Notes: generated by a model not told the origin, from the letters alone. A DNA stretch of 64,000 nt from Terribacillus aidingensis (GCF_040703035.1 NZ_CP159996.1:654001-718000), one strand, 5' to 3'; shown: positions 33,925 to 43,230, counted from the stretch's first letter. Program-made: numbers and translations.

Positions 33925-35139
33925 ATGAAGAGATTAGCAGGTGTTCTGTCTATAGGAGCACTCATATTGCTGGCAAGCTGCGGCCCGTCCGGCGGCGGGG
34001 AAGAAGAAGTGAAGCAGGAAACGGCAGATGGCGGGGAAAAAACGTCCGTCGTTTCCAGCTACAATTTCTCTGACGAAGAATACAAGGTGCTGCTCCCTTA
34101 TGAGAGCGGTAAATCTAAGGGCGTCGTCAACTATGAGACTAGTGCAGCACGTGGAGTAATCATCAACCAAATCGCCAACCGCTTGGATATCGATGAAGTC
34201 GAAGAGGGGCTTCGCAACCATTCGAAGGATGTATTCAGTCCGGAAGATTACTATTTCCGGGAAGGTCAAATGCTCGATAGTGATACACTTTACAGCTGGA
34301 TCGGCCGTTATGCCAAAGCACAGGAGAACGATAAGGGCGAAATTACCGATGATGAAAAAGCTAAGGAGCTTGGCCTTAATCCGAAATTGAACGAAGATAA
34401 AGCATCGGAAAAGGATTTCCGTGATAATCCGAAGTATCTATCGCACATCCTGGAGCAGGATTATATGGTCGAGGATGATAACGGTGATATCAAGCTGGGC
34501 GGAGTCTCCATCGCACTTGCGATGAAGTCGGAATACCAGTTTACTACTGGTGGCAAAGGTCCTTACCGGGAGGATATCCCGCAGGATGAAATGCTTGCGC
34601 AAGCGAATGAAATGGCCAAGAAGATTGTCGAAAGAATGCGCGGAATCGACGGCTTAAGCGAAGTTCCAATTCATATCGCGGTTTATCGGGAAGCCAAGAA
34701 GGAATCTGTCGTGCCAGGTAACTTCGTTGCTGAAACGACTGTAGATAAAGGCAGCAGCTCGGTCGGAGATTGGGATAAAATCGACGAAAAGAACGTCTTA
34801 TTCCCTTCTGATGATGCACAGGAGAATTACCCTGATGAAAGTCAATATATTTCCGCTTTCACTACGAAGGTGGCAAGCTTCTTCCCGAACTACACAGGAA
34901 TGGTTGGCAGAGGATTCTACCAAAATGACGAGCTTAAGAAGCTGACGATCGATATTCCGATTCAATTCGAAGGGAACGCTGAAGTCGTTGCATTCACGCA
35001 GTATGCGTACAGCCAGATCATGGATATCTTCCCGAACTATTATGACCTGGAAATCAACATCACCTCGAATGATCAAACGGAAGCAATCATTACGAGGGAA
35101 CACGATACGAAAGAACCTGAAGTTTACATCCTTAATTAA
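33925..35139 (+). CDS. camS: CamS-family lipoprotein (sex pheromone precursor family)
   Basis: A 404-residue lipoprotein. The signal peptide ends LILLASC with lipid-bearing Cys19; the mature part opens with a Gly/Glu-rich linker, then the CamS domain. ATG 33925 follows GAGGAGA and is preferred to the upstream frame inside ligA. CamS proteins are named for the staphylococcal precursor whose signal peptide releases the cAM373-like heptapeptide. Here the seven residues before the cysteine are ALILLAS, of the same type. The role of the mature lipoprotein is unclear. Position after ligA matches B. subtilis yerH. Confidence 0.88.
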   Translation: MKRLAGVLSIGALILLASCGPSGGGEEEVKQETADGGEKTSVVSSYNFSDEEYKVLLPYESGKSKGVVNYETSAARGVIINQIANRLDIDEVEEGLRNHSKDVFSPEDYYFREGQMLDSDTLYSWIGRYAKAQENDKGEITDDEKAKELGLNPKLNEDKASEKDFRDNPKYLSHILEQDYMVEDDNGDIKLGGVSIALAMKSEYQFTTGGKGPYREDIPQDEMLAQANEMAKKIVERMRGIDGLSEVPIHIAVYREAKKESVVPGNFVAETTVDKGSSSVGDWDKIDEKNVLFPSDDAQENYPDESQYISAFTTKVASFFPNYTGMVGRGFYQNDELKKLTIDIPIQFEGNAEVVAFTQYAYSQIMDIFPNYYDLEINITSNDQTEAIITREHDTKEPEVYILN

Positions 35140-35255
35140 AGCAGCCATACAAAAAGAGACAAAAAAATACATTTTTAGACAAGACTAGGAAAGTATCACC
35201 AGGAAATAGGTATAGAAGCACATGCTTCAATCCCTACTTTCCCAATATACTTAAA

Positions 35256-35295
35256 GCTGGGATGTGTTAGAATGAAAACAGGAAAACATCCCAGC
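35256..35295. repeat. 10-bp perfect inverted repeat upstream of the peptide-sensing regulator
   Basis: GCTGGGATGT (35256-35265) and ACATCCCAGC (35286-35295) flank a 20-nt AT-rich loop containing a -10-like TTAGAAT. No T run follows, so an operator fits better than a terminator. Nothing else is clear between camS and the next gene. Confidence 0.6.
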
Positions 35296-35357
35296 AATGG
35301 TCTTGGGCACAAGCTCTTACGCGGAAAGAAATAAACATGTTTCGAGGTGTAGCCCAC

Positions 35358-36620
35358 ATGGAAATAGGCCCTTTAATTAAACTACATAGAATCAAGCAAA
35401 ACATGACGCAAGAAGACCTAGCAGCGGGCATTGTTTCGGAATCCTACCTGTCCAAAATCGAAAACCAGAAAACTGACGCCAGTCCAGAAGTCATTACGTT
35501 GTTATGCGAAAGACTTGGAATCCAGCTTAATGCAGAGAACGAGGATATGATCAAGGAAAAGGCTGAGGAATGGTACGGCATGCTGTACGAAGTGCACAAT
35601 GCCGACGAACGAAGACAGCGGTTCGAGGAACTTGAAACACTGTTCAAAGCGAATAATTCCGACCATGAGATGTTGTTCGAAATACAGAAGATCAGGTTTT
35701 TTTTGGTGGAAGGCAGAGTACAGGAAGCTAAAGAACAAATTGATCGATTAGAAACTTTAGAGAATACTTTTGAGCCAATTCATTTATTTTATTGGAATAA
35801 GTTCTTAGGGAATTATAATCATACTGTGACAGAGGAATACTCCAAGGCAATCAAATACTACGAATATGCTGAATCGATAATGGAATCTATTGAACTTCAA
35901 GACAAAGAAGTTGCAGATATTCATTATCTATTAGCGGTACTTCATAGTAAACTGGTAAACGATCTAAATGCACTAGAGTATGGCCAAAAAGCTCTTTCAG
36001 TATTTCGAGAAAATTATAATTTCGTGCGTTGTGCACAATGTCATATAGTTCTAGGAATTGCGTATAGAAGATTACACATGCATGATATGGCAATTAAGCA
36101 ATATAATTTAGCAAAGCACCTTGGTGAAATAACTGATGAAAATGATATTATTCAGCTTACAAACCATAACTTAGGTTATTTACATTCACGTGCAGGTCAG
36201 TCGGAAGAAGCAATCAAATATTATAAAGCAGCATTTGATATGGATAATATGCAAATGAGCTTTAATTTGACTACGGTTACTTCTCTGATTAGAGAGTATT
36301 ATATAACTGGTAAACTTAAGGAAGCTCAATGCTTAATTAACCAAGCTAAAGAAATAATGGAAAAGCAAAACTTGGGAAGCAAAGTTATAAGATGGGAAAT
36401 AGAAATTTTCCAAGCAGCTCTTGATAATAACTTTGAGCATCTTGAGAATACCATCACTAATCAATTGTTACCACATCTAGTAGAACAGGAAGATAATATT
36501 AACGTAATTATCTACTCTAACATGATTGCTGAAAAGTATGAGGAAATTAAAAAATATAAGAATGCTTCTCTGTTTTATAAGATGGCAAATAAGTATTACC
36601 AAGATTTATTAAATCTGTAG
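35358..36620 (+). CDS. RRNPP-type quorum-sensing regulator (XRE HTH plus TPR repeats)
   Basis: A 420-residue protein: an XRE helix-turn-helix at about 6-58 (QNMTQEDLAAGIVSESYLSKIEN) and then helical TPR-type repeats to the end. This is the layout of PlcR/NprR/Rgg-like receptors for imported peptides. ATG 35358 is 8 nt after CGAGGTG. Eleven bases after its stop begins a gene for a small secreted precursor with three copies of one heptapeptide, so this is very likely its receptor. The DNA changes sharply in composition near 35,720-35,760: 50% GC at 35401-35460 but 25-27% at 35761-35820 and 36121-36180. The break falls soon after the DNA-binding domain. Which genes it controls is unknown. Confidence 0.86.
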   Translation: MEIGPLIKLHRIKQNMTQEDLAAGIVSESYLSKIENQKTDASPEVITLLCERLGIQLNAENEDMIKEKAEEWYGMLYEVHNADERRQRFEELETLFKANNSDHEMLFEIQKIRFFLVEGRVQEAKEQIDRLETLENTFEPIHLFYWNKFLGNYNHTVTEEYSKAIKYYEYAESIMESIELQDKEVADIHYLLAVLHSKLVNDLNALEYGQKALSVFRENYNFVRCAQCHIVLGIAYRRLHMHDMAIKQYNLAKHLGEITDENDIIQLTNHNLGYLHSRAGQSEEAIKYYKAAFDMDNMQMSFNLTTVTSLIREYYITGKLKEAQCLINQAKEIMEKQNLGSKVIRWEIEIFQAALDNNFEHLENTITNQLLPHLVEQEDNINVIIYSNMIAEKYEEIKKYKNASLFYKMANKYYQDLLNL

Positions 36621-36631
36621 GGGGAACACTG

Positions 36632-36835
36632 ATGAAAAAAGTTGTTGGAATTGCGATTACAGCGGTTGTTTTAAGTATCAGCCTAACATTTAACAGTGGA
36701 AGTAAACCCGAAGCGTTGGACTTGCAGCCAGGTGCATTTTCAATTAAAAACCAAACTGCTTTAGATTTACAGCCAGGTGCTTTCTCTCACAGTAAATTAA
36801 TAGCTGCAAATGATTTACAACCAGGAGCATTTTAA
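36632..36835 (+). CDS. multi-repeat signalling peptide precursor (three DLQPGAF copies)
   Basis: A 67-residue secreted precursor: basic MKK start, hydrophobic signal segment (4-20), then three copies of DLQPGAF at 30-36, 45-51 and 61-67, the last ending at the C-terminus. All three follow an A-L or A-N dipeptide. The peptide is identical in all copies while six of seven codons differ by silent changes (for example gac/gat, ttg/tta, cag/caa, ggt/gga, gca/gct, ttt/ttc), which shows selection on the peptide. AGGGGGA lies 6 nt before the ATG, and the regulator ends 11 nt upstream, so the two are co-transcribed. Layout matches Phr/PapR/NprX precursors: export, trimming, re-import. I do not recognise the heptapeptide from known systems. 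Confidence 0.85.
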   Translation: MKKVVGIAITAVVLSISLTFNSGSKPEALDLQPGAFSIKNQTALDLQPGAFSHSKLIAANDLQPGAF

Positions 36836-36862
36836 AAATAGAGTCAATCTCTATTTTTTTCT
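36835..36862 (+). terminator. terminator of the regulator-pheromone unit
   Basis: AAAATAGAG / CTCTATTTT stem with a five-base loop and a T run, directly after the pheromone stop codon. Confidence 0.82.
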
Positions 36863-36939
36863 TTTTGTAAGAAGGAGTTTCCAATCCTTCGCCGAATAAG
36901 TACATCATGTACTATTTCCCTTAAGTAAGACCCTCAATC

Positions 36940-36979
36940 GCCCGCTTTATTTTCGGATAAGGCGGGCTTTTTCTTTTTC
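36940..36979 (+). terminator. second terminator upstream of gatC
   Basis: GCCCGCTTTAT pairs with ATAAGGCGGGC (one G-T pair), followed by a T-rich run. It lies beyond the pheromone terminator, so it may have belonged to a gene now lost or act as a backup. Confidence 0.8.
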
Positions 36980-36985
36980 TTGTGC

Positions 36986-37019
36986 TTGACTTCGTTTGGC
37001 GGTCAAAACGTGCTAAAAT
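36986..37019 (+). promoter_or_regulatory. probable promoter of gatCAB
   Basis: TGCTAAAAT (37011-37019) is an extended -10. The TTGACT at 36986-36991 is 22 nt away, too far for a standard -35. Confidence 0.4.
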
Positions 37020-37110
37020 AGTTATATGTTATAGTCTGGTTGCTTTACGGCAGCTCCTTTTGCTATGATCATTTTTATATACATGTAAGGTGAATTCCGG
37101 AGGTGACAGT

Positions 37111-37401
37111 ATGTCAGAGATTACGAAAGAACAGGTGTTGCATGTAGCGCATTTGGCGCGTCTTGCAATTACTGATGAAGAAGCAGAAAAAATGACGAAG
37201 GAACTTGATGCGATTATCGGGTATGCCGAGCTTTTGAATGAGCTTGATACAGATAACGTGGAGCCTACGACGCACGTGCTTGATTTGAAGAACGTTATGC
37301 GTGAGGATGAACCGCGCAAGTGGATCGACCGGGAGGATGCATTGAAAAATGCACCGGATCAGAAAAATGGCCAGTTCCGTGTGCCGTCGATTTTGGACTG
37401 A
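37111..37401 (+). CDS. gatC: aspartyl/glutamyl-tRNA amidotransferase subunit C
   Basis: A 96-residue GatC that holds GatA and GatB together. Start ATG 37111 after [19 protein letters not shown] and [18 protein letters not shown] are family hallmarks. First gene of gatCAB, which makes Gln-tRNA(Gln), and often Asn-tRNA(Asn), from the misacylated forms. Confidence 0.95.
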   Translation: MSEITKEQVLHVAHLARLAITDEEAEKMTKELDAIIGYAELLNELDTDNVEPTTHVLDLKNVMREDEPRKWIDREDALKNAPDQKNGQFRVPSILD

Positions 37402-37412
37402 GGAGGAAGATT

Positions 37413-38879
37413 ATGTCTTTGTTTGATTATACATTGAAAGAATTGCAGGAAAAGCTACATAACAAAGAGATCACAGTAACGGATCTTGTGGATGCTTCCT
37501 ACGCGCGTATTAAGGAAGTAGACGATGAAGTGAAAGCTTTCTTGACGCTTGATGAAGAAAATGCACGTGCAGCTGCAAAGGAATTGGACGAGCAGGGCGG
37601 CGACAACCCGCTATTCGGTATTCCTATCGGTATCAAGGATAATATCGTAACTAAAGGTCTTCGTACAACATGTGCGAGTAAGTTCCTAGATAACTTCACA
37701 GACCCGCTTTACGATGCGACAGTTGTTTCTAAGCTAAAGGAAAAGAAAACTGTTACAATCGGTAAATTGAACATGGATGAATTTGCGATGGGTTCTTCCA
37801 ATGAGAACTCCGCTTACTTCACAACACGCAACCCTTGGAACACAGATTATGTTCCTGGCGGTTCCAGCGGTGCGTCCGCAGCTGCTGTAGCTGCAGGAGA
37901 GGTGTTCTTCTCCCTAGGTTCTGATACAGGTGGTTCCATCCGTGAACCAGCAGCATTCTGCGGTGTAGTTGGCCTAAAGCCTACATACGGTCTTGTATCC
38001 CGTTTCGGTCTTGTTGCATTCGCATCATCTCTTGACCAAATCGGTCCGATGACTCGTACGGTTGAAGATAACGCACACTTGCTGCAAGCAATCGTAGGTC
38101 ATGATGAAATGGATTCTACAAGTGCAGACGTGGAAATCCCGAACTATACAGAAGCTTTGAAACAAGATGTAAAAGGTTTGCGCATTGCCGTACCTTCCGA
38201 GTATCTTGGCGAAGGTGTTTCTGACGAAGTACGTGAATCCATCAAGGCTGCCTTGAAAGTTTATGAAGATCTTGGCGCAACTTGGGAAGAAGTTTCCCTG
38301 CCACACTCCCGTTATGCAGTAGCAGCATACTACTTGCTATCTTCTTCTGAAGCATCCGCTAACTTGGCGCGTTTTGACGGTGTCCGTTATGGTGTTCGCT
38401 CTACACAAGCGGAAAACATGATCGATGTATTCAAATATTCCCGCCGCGATGGTTTCGGTGAGGAAGTAAAACGCCGTATCATGCTTGGTACGTTCGCTCT
38501 TAGCTCCGGCTATTATGATGCGTACTACAAAAAAGCACAAAAAGCACGTACATTGATCAAAAACGATTTTGACAAAGTGTTCGAGGACTATGATGTCATC
38601 GTTGGACCAACAACTCCGACTCCAGCTTTTAAAGTTGGCGAAAAAGTAGAAGATCCATTGACTATGTACGCAACGGATATCCTGACAATCCCTGTAAACC
38701 TTGCAGGCGTACCAGGAATCTCCCTGCCTTGCGGATTCTCCAGTGAAGGGCTGCCGATTGGCTTGCAGATCATCGGGAAGCACTTTGATGAGGCGACGAT
38801 CTACCGCGCTGCTTATGCATTTGAGCAAGCGACAGATCATCACAAACAGAAACCGGCATTGGGAGGCGTAAAAGGATGA
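37413..38879 (+). CDS. gatA: aspartyl/glutamyl-tRNA amidotransferase subunit A
   Basis: The 488-residue amidase that frees ammonia from glutamine. The amidase signature [14 protein letters not shown] starts near residue 149, and [12 protein letters not shown] near 170 carries the catalytic serine; the catalytic Lys is in GIKDNI. ATG 37413 follows GAGGAGGAAG. Overlaps gatB by 4 nt. Confidence 0.96.
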   Translation: MSLFDYTLKELQEKLHNKEITVTDLVDASYARIKEVDDEVKAFLTLDEENARAAAKELDEQGGDNPLFGIPIGIKDNIVTKGLRTTCASKFLDNFTDPLYDATVVSKLKEKKTVTIGKLNMDEFAMGSSNENSAYFTTRNPWNTDYVPGGSSGASAAAVAAGEVFFSLGSDTGGSIREPAAFCGVVGLKPTYGLVSRFGLVAFASSLDQIGPMTRTVEDNAHLLQAIVGHDEMDSTSADVEIPNYTEALKQDVKGLRIAVPSEYLGEGVSDEVRESIKAALKVYEDLGATWEEVSLPHSRYAVAAYYLLSSSEASANLARFDGVRYGVRSTQAENMIDVFKYSRRDGFGEEVKRRIMLGTFALSSGYYDAYYKKAQKARTLIKNDFDKVFEDYDVIVGPTTPTPAFKVGEKVEDPLTMYATDILTIPVNLAGVPGISLPCGFSSEGLPIGLQIIGKHFDEATIYRAAYAFEQATDHHKQKPALGGVKG

Positions 38880-40306
38880 ATTTCGAAACTATCATCGGAC
38901 TCGAAGTACACGTGGAGCTGAAAACGAAATCTAAAATCTTCAGCCCGAGCCCAAATGCATTCGGTGCCGCACCAAATGAAAACACCAACCCAATTGACCT
39001 TGGGTACCCAGGTGTGCTTCCAGTCTTGAATAAAGAAGCAGTGAACTTTGCTATGAAAGCAGCGATGGCACTGAACTGTGAAATCGCGACACATACAAAA
39101 TTCGACCGGAAGAACTACTTCTATCCGGATAACCCGAAAGCTTACCAGATCTCTCAATTCGATCAGCCAATCGGAGAGAATGGCTGGATTGAAATCGAAG
39201 TGGACGGTTATACAAAGAAAATCGGTATCACTCGTATCCATATGGAAGAGGACGCTGGAAAACTGTCTCACACAGGCGACGGCTACTCCCTTGTCGATTA
39301 CAACCGTCAAGGAACACCATTGATTGAAATCGTGTCTGAGCCGGATCTTCGTACACCAGCTGAAGCGTATGCTTACCTTGAGAAGCTTCGCAACATCATC
39401 CAGTACACTGGCGTATCTGATGTGAAGATGGAAGAAGGTTCCCTGCGCTGTGACGCCAACATTTCCCTTCGTCCAATCGGACAAGAGAAATTCGGTACAA
39501 AAGCAGAGCTGAAGAACTTGAACAGCTTCGCTTTCGTTCAAAAAGGTCTGGAGTTTGAAGAAAAACGCCAGCAGAAGGTATTGCTTGCTGGAGGAGAAAT
39601 CCTGCAGGAAACACGCCGTTATGATGAGTCTACAAAAGAGACGATTCTGATGCGTGTTAAAGAGGGTTCTGACGATTACCGTTACTTCCCAGAACCGGAT
39701 CTTGTACCATTGTACATCGACGACGCTTGGAAGGAACGCATTCGTGCATCCATCCCTGAGCTTCCAGATGCTCGTAAAGCCCGCTATGTAAATGAGCTTG
39801 GCTTGCCTGCATATGATGCCATGGTATTGACGCTAAGCGTGGAAATGTCCGACTTCTTCGAGGCGACATTGAAAGCCGATGCTGATCCTAAAGCTGCTTC
39901 CAACTGGCTGATGGGTGAGGTTTCTGCGTATTTGAACAAACAGCAGAAAGACCTTGCTGATATCGCTCTTACTCCAGAAGGACTAGCGAAAATGATCACG
40001 CTGATCGAAGATGGCACTATCTCTTCTAAAATGGCGAAGAAAGTATTCGCTGAGCTTGTTGAGAACGGTGGCGATCCAGAACAGATCGTAAAAGACAAAG
40101 GACTTGTTCAAATCTCTGATGAAGGCCAGCTGACTGAAATCATTTCAGCGATCCTTGATCAAAACGAACAGTCTGTTGTTGACTTCAAAAACGGGAAAGA
40201 CCGTGCACTCGGCTTCCTAGTCGGCCAAGTCATGAAACAGACAAAAGGCCAAGCCAACCCGCCGATGGTAAACAAAATCCTGATTGCGGAAATGAATAAA
40301 CGCTAA
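38876..40306 (+). CDS. gatB: aspartyl/glutamyl-tRNA amidotransferase subunit B
   Basis: A 476-residue protein with the conserved [18 protein letters not shown] start and [13 protein letters not shown]. The C-terminal YqeY-like tail domain binds tRNA. It phosphorylates and transamidates the misacylated tRNA using ammonia from GatA. The stop is followed by a strong terminator. Confidence 0.96.
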   Translation: MNFETIIGLEVHVELKTKSKIFSPSPNAFGAAPNENTNPIDLGYPGVLPVLNKEAVNFAMKAAMALNCEIATHTKFDRKNYFYPDNPKAYQISQFDQPIGENGWIEIEVDGYTKKIGITRIHMEEDAGKLSHTGDGYSLVDYNRQGTPLIEIVSEPDLRTPAEAYAYLEKLRNIIQYTGVSDVKMEEGSLRCDANISLRPIGQEKFGTKAELKNLNSFAFVQKGLEFEEKRQQKVLLAGGEILQETRRYDESTKETILMRVKEGSDDYRYFPEPDLVPLYIDDAWKERIRASIPELPDARKARYVNELGLPAYDAMVLTLSVEMSDFFEATLKADADPKAASNWLMGEVSAYLNKQQKDLADIALTPEGLAKMITLIEDGTISSKMAKKVFAELVENGGDPEQIVKDKGLVQISDEGQLTEIISAILDQNEQSVVDFKNGKDRALGFLVGQVMKQTKGQANPPMVNKILIAEMNKR

Positions 40307-40311
40307 TCAGA

Positions 40312-40339
40312 AAATCCCGCCTTTTGGCGGGTTTTTTTT
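40312..40339 (+). terminator. terminator of gatCAB
   Basis: AATCCCGCC / GGCGGG stem with a TTTT loop and eight T. Confidence 0.9.
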
Positions 40340-40412
40340 GTGTTAAAATTTTTAAGGTGGTCTCCTGTTCACTGCTAGTTTTGGTAGAATATTAGAAAGG
40401 GGAGGCTGCAAG

Positions 40413-41129
40413 GTGAAAAACCACTCAATTGATGCTAACAGTAATCAGAAACTGTCTTATCGCTCTTTTCAAGGTACAAGCGTAAAAGCTCCTATACTGA
40501 TCATTTATCATGGATGGGCAGGCAGTACGGCTGGATATTATGACTTGGCGGAAGAGCTTCAGAATGAAGGATATACGGTCGTTTTACCTGACATAGCCCA
40601 TCATGACAGCAGAGGAACTGTAGATAATTACTTTAACGTACATACTCGTCAGCAAATGTTCTGGGGTACAGTATTTCAGACAATCGATGAATTCGATTTA
40701 TTGGTAGCTGACTTGAAAATAGATAAGAAAAATATACTGGTCATTGGCAGTTCCATGGGCGGTTTTATAGCTAATAGTATTTTTGCAAAGAATCCTGACA
40801 TACAAGGCTTGGTCAATGTGAATGGATCTGGCGCTTTTGTAGTGGCAGATGATTTTTTCAGGAGAGTTGACGAAAGAGTCAAGCTGTCAGGCAAGGAAAG
40901 AAAAGTGCTTGATACGTATGACCCAATAAATTATACATATAGCGGCAAGCCTGCATTGCTAATGCATGGAGATAGCGATCAGACTCTCGATTGCTCTGGA
41001 CAGTATGCTTATTACACGCACTGCAGCAGTCCAGATGTCACTTTCGATATCTACAATGAAGTCAATCATCAATTTACAGAGGATATGGTGGATGGGATGA
41101 AGTATTGGCTGAACGAGAATTTCGATTAA
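40413..41129 (+). CDS. alpha/beta hydrolase (dienelactone/prolyl-oligopeptidase type)
   Basis: A 238-residue serine hydrolase without a signal peptide. IIYHGWAGS forms the oxyanion region, the nucleophile is Ser114 in GSSMGG, and the Asp and His are in HGDSDQT (about 185) and VNHQF (about 219). The start is GTG at 40413, 7 nt after GGGGAGG. It resembles YitV-type esterases. Substrate unknown. It sits where B. subtilis has yerO-swrC. Confidence 0.78.
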   Translation: MKNHSIDANSNQKLSYRSFQGTSVKAPILIIYHGWAGSTAGYYDLAEELQNEGYTVVLPDIAHHDSRGTVDNYFNVHTRQQMFWGTVFQTIDEFDLLVADLKIDKKNILVIGSSMGGFIANSIFAKNPDIQGLVNVNGSGAFVVADDFFRRVDERVKLSGKERKVLDTYDPINYTYSGKPALLMHGDSDQTLDCSGQYAYYTHCSSPDVTFDIYNEVNHQFTEDMVDGMKYWLNENFD

Positions 41130-41170
41130 GGATGGACGCTTGTGCTTAAACAGAAAGAAAGCGCCCATCT
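41126..41170. terminator. bidirectional terminator between hydrolase and methyltransferase genes
   Basis: GATGGACGCTT pairs with AAGCGCCCATC (one mismatch); T-rich on the plus-strand side. Confidence 0.65.
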
Positions 41171-41174
41171 TATC

Positions 41175-41837
41175 TTATTTTACATAGCCGAGAACAAAAC
41201 CATCATAACCCTTGCTTCCGACAGTCTGCACAGCTGTAGCTTCAATACGAGGTTCTTCGGAAAGCAATTTCAAAAACTGCTGTACGCCTTGCACGCGTTC
41301 GTCTGTGCTCTGCTCGTTCGCTACTTCGCCTCTGCGGACTACATTATCGGCGATAATGACGGCTCCTGGTGCTGCTAGCTTGATAGCCCATTTCAGGTAT
41401 TCTGGATAGCTTTGTTTATCGGCGTCGAGGAAGATGAAATCAAAAACGTTTTTTTGCTCGTTATAAAGTGTTGGCAGTGTGTCTATTGCATTACCGACGA
41501 CTACTTCAGCTTTATCCTCCAGTCCAGCTGTTTCAATATTGCTTCTCGCTACTTCGGCATAATAGGGGTGGTATTCCAGGGTGTACAGTTTTCCGGCAGC
41601 GGGAAGCGCTTTGGCAAGCCAAATCGTGCTGTAGCCGCCAAGAGTACCGATTTCAAGGATTCGCTTAGCTCCTCTGATTTTGGCCATCAAATGCAGCAGC
41701 TTTCCTTGCAAGGGGGATACATCGATCTGAGGCAGTTCTGCTTCCCGATTTGCTTCCAGTACATATTCATGATCCTCTTCAGCAGGCAGCAAGTTTTTCA
41801 AAAACACATTATCAACGTCGGTCCATTTCTTCTCCAT
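41175..41837 (-). CDS. SAM-dependent O-methyltransferase (class I, COMT type)
   Basis: A 220-residue methyltransferase with the SAM loop ILEIGTLGGYSTIWLA (about 60-75), the FIFLDADKQSY metal-site region and ADNVVRRGEV, all typical of cation-dependent O-methyltransferases (catechol/YrrM type). The second ATG (41837) is chosen because GAGGAGGAG abuts the first ATG (41846). Converges on the hydrolase gene. Acceptor unknown. Confidence 0.82.
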   Translation of the reverse strand: MEKKWTDVDNVFLKNLLPAEEDHEYVLEANREAELPQIDVSPLQGKLLHLMAKIRGAKRILEIGTLGGYSTIWLAKALPAAGKLYTLEYHPYYAEVARSNIETAGLEDKAEVVVGNAIDTLPTLYNEQKNVFDFIFLDADKQSYPEYLKWAIKLAAPGAVIIADNVVRRGEVANEQSTDERVQGVQQFLKLLSEEPRIEATAVQTVGSKGYDGFVLGYVK

Positions 41838-41892
41838 GCGTTTCATCTCCTCCTCATCTTTCTTTTAGTTTATTGGATGAATAGAAAAAACT

Positions 41893-41920
41893 ATATTACT
41901 TCGTTATATTAACGTTACAA
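41893..41920 (-). promoter_or_regulatory. probable promoter of the O-methyltransferase gene
   Basis: On the minus strand: TTGTAA (41920-41915), 16-nt spacer, TAATAT (41898-41893). Confidence 0.45.
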
Positions 41921-42204
41921 AATAAAGCAGAACATCAATACATATACGAAAAGAGTCAGTAATATGCCAGTTTACAAGCTAGTAAGATGGAATTTTTCAT
42001 GAGAAATCTGGGAATGGCAGGCCTGTTAACGTACTTGGCAAAAGGACAGGGAATTTCCGGATACCCGGTTAAAAAGGTCATATTATTCCTATACTGACAG
42101 GAGATAGGCTTCCAGAAACGGGCAAAGACCTTTTCAAAATAGGAAAAAAAAGCTATGATAAGACTTGGACAATGTGAACGTAAGGTTTGGTAGGAGGCAA
42201 TACA
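41921..42204. other. intergenic stretch before dagK
   Basis: With the adjoining promoter this gap is about 370 nt. I see no gene. A plausible plus-strand promoter for dagK is TTTTCA (42131-42136), 17 nt, TATGAT (42154-42159). Nothing else could be assigned. Confidence 0.5.
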
Positions 42205-43122
42205 ATGAAACGCGCTCGGATCATTTACAATCCAACTTCAGGTAAAGAAGCGTTCAGACGGGAACTCCCGGATGTATTAGAAATTTTTGAAAAGGCAGGC
42301 TATGAGACTTCGGCGCATGCAACCACATGTGAAGGAGATGCAACGGCGGCAGCGCGTTTGGCAGTAGAGCGCGGCTATGATCTTGTCGTTGCATGCGGCG
42401 GGGACGGTACTGTCAACGAGGTCGTATCTGGCTTAGCTGAACAGCCAAACCGGCCGAAGCTCGGTATCATTCCGGTCGGTACGACGAATGATTTAGCTCG
42501 GGCACTATATATTCCGCGCAACATCAAGCGGGCAGCTGAGATTATTGTAGAAGGCAAGACTCGCAGGCTTGATATCGGTAAGGTCAATGATCATTACTTC
42601 ATGAATATTGCTGGCGGCGGGAAGCTGACTGAGCTTACCTATGATGTTCCAAGTAAGACAAAGACAATGCTTGGCCAGATGGCCTATTATTTGAAAGGCA
42701 TCGAAATGCTGCCATCGCTTCGTCCAATCAAGGTAGAGATTGAGTATGATGGGAAGTGGTTCGAGGACGAGATTATGCTCTTTCTTGTGTCTAACACAAA
42801 CTCAGTTGGCGGCTTCGAGAAGCTCGCACCGGATGCGCTGTTGGATGATGGGTTATTCGATTTGGTGATTTTACGCAAAACGAACATAGCTGAATTCATC
42901 CGTATCGCTTCCTTGGCAATCCGAGGAGCGCATTTGGATCATGATCTTATCTTCTATACAAGAGCGAACAGAATCAAGGTAAAACCTGCTGATAAAATGC
43001 AGTTGAACATCGATGGCGAATACGGTGGTTTATTGCCAGGTGAATTCGTCAATTTGCATCAGCACATTGAATACTTCGTGACAGAGGAATTCATTCAGAA
43101 ACAAGATAGCTTAGTTGACTAA
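42205..43122 (+). CDS. dagK: diacylglycerol kinase (DgkB/YerQ type)
   Basis: A 305-residue lipid kinase. ATG 42205 follows TAGGAGG. IYNPTSGKE opens the protein, the ATP-binding GGDGTVNEV lies near 65-73 and PVGTTNDLARAL near 95-106. It recycles diacylglycerol, released from lipid-linked glycerol phosphate, into phosphatidic acid. Position before rlmCD matches B. subtilis yerQ-yefA. A terminator overlaps its stop. Confidence 0.9.
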   Translation: MKRARIIYNPTSGKEAFRRELPDVLEIFEKAGYETSAHATTCEGDATAAARLAVERGYDLVVACGGDGTVNEVVSGLAEQPNRPKLGIIPVGTTNDLARALYIPRNIKRAAEIIVEGKTRRLDIGKVNDHYFMNIAGGGKLTELTYDVPSKTKTMLGQMAYYLKGIEMLPSLRPIKVEIEYDGKWFEDEIMLFLVSNTNSVGGFEKLAPDALLDDGLFDLVILRKTNIAEFIRIASLAIRGAHLDHDLIFYTRANRIKVKPADKMQLNIDGEYGGLLPGEFVNLHQHIEYFVTEEFIQKQDSLVD

Positions 43123-43141
43123 GCTGTCTTGTTTCTTTTTT
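43103..43141 (+). terminator. terminator of dagK
   Basis: CAAGATAGCTTAG / CTAAGCTGTCTTG stem (one G-T pair) with a T run; the stop codon lies in the loop. Confidence 0.85.
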
Positions 43142-43230
43142 CGACATATTTCCCGGGCAATTGACCTGGATTTCTGATTTCAGCCACAATGTGATACAAT
43201 CTTGAAAGCAAATCAAAAAGGACGATGAAA

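Noticed and set aside
35186..35246. Terminator after camS (GGAAAGTA / TACTTTCC)
   Set aside because: The arms can pair but the stem is broken and no T run follows.
36632..36835. Repeats in the 67-residue protein as chance low complexity
   Set aside because: Three exact heptapeptides with silent codon differences, even spacing and a C-terminal copy are not a low-complexity pattern.
36986..37019. TTGACT and TAAAAT as a standard promoter pair for gatC
   Set aside because: The 22-nt spacer is too long; only an extended -10 remains plausible.
41412..41912. 166-residue plus-strand frame opposite the O-methyltransferase gene
   Set aside because: Antisense shadow: no ribosome site, and the minus-strand frame shows clear SAM-binding motifs.
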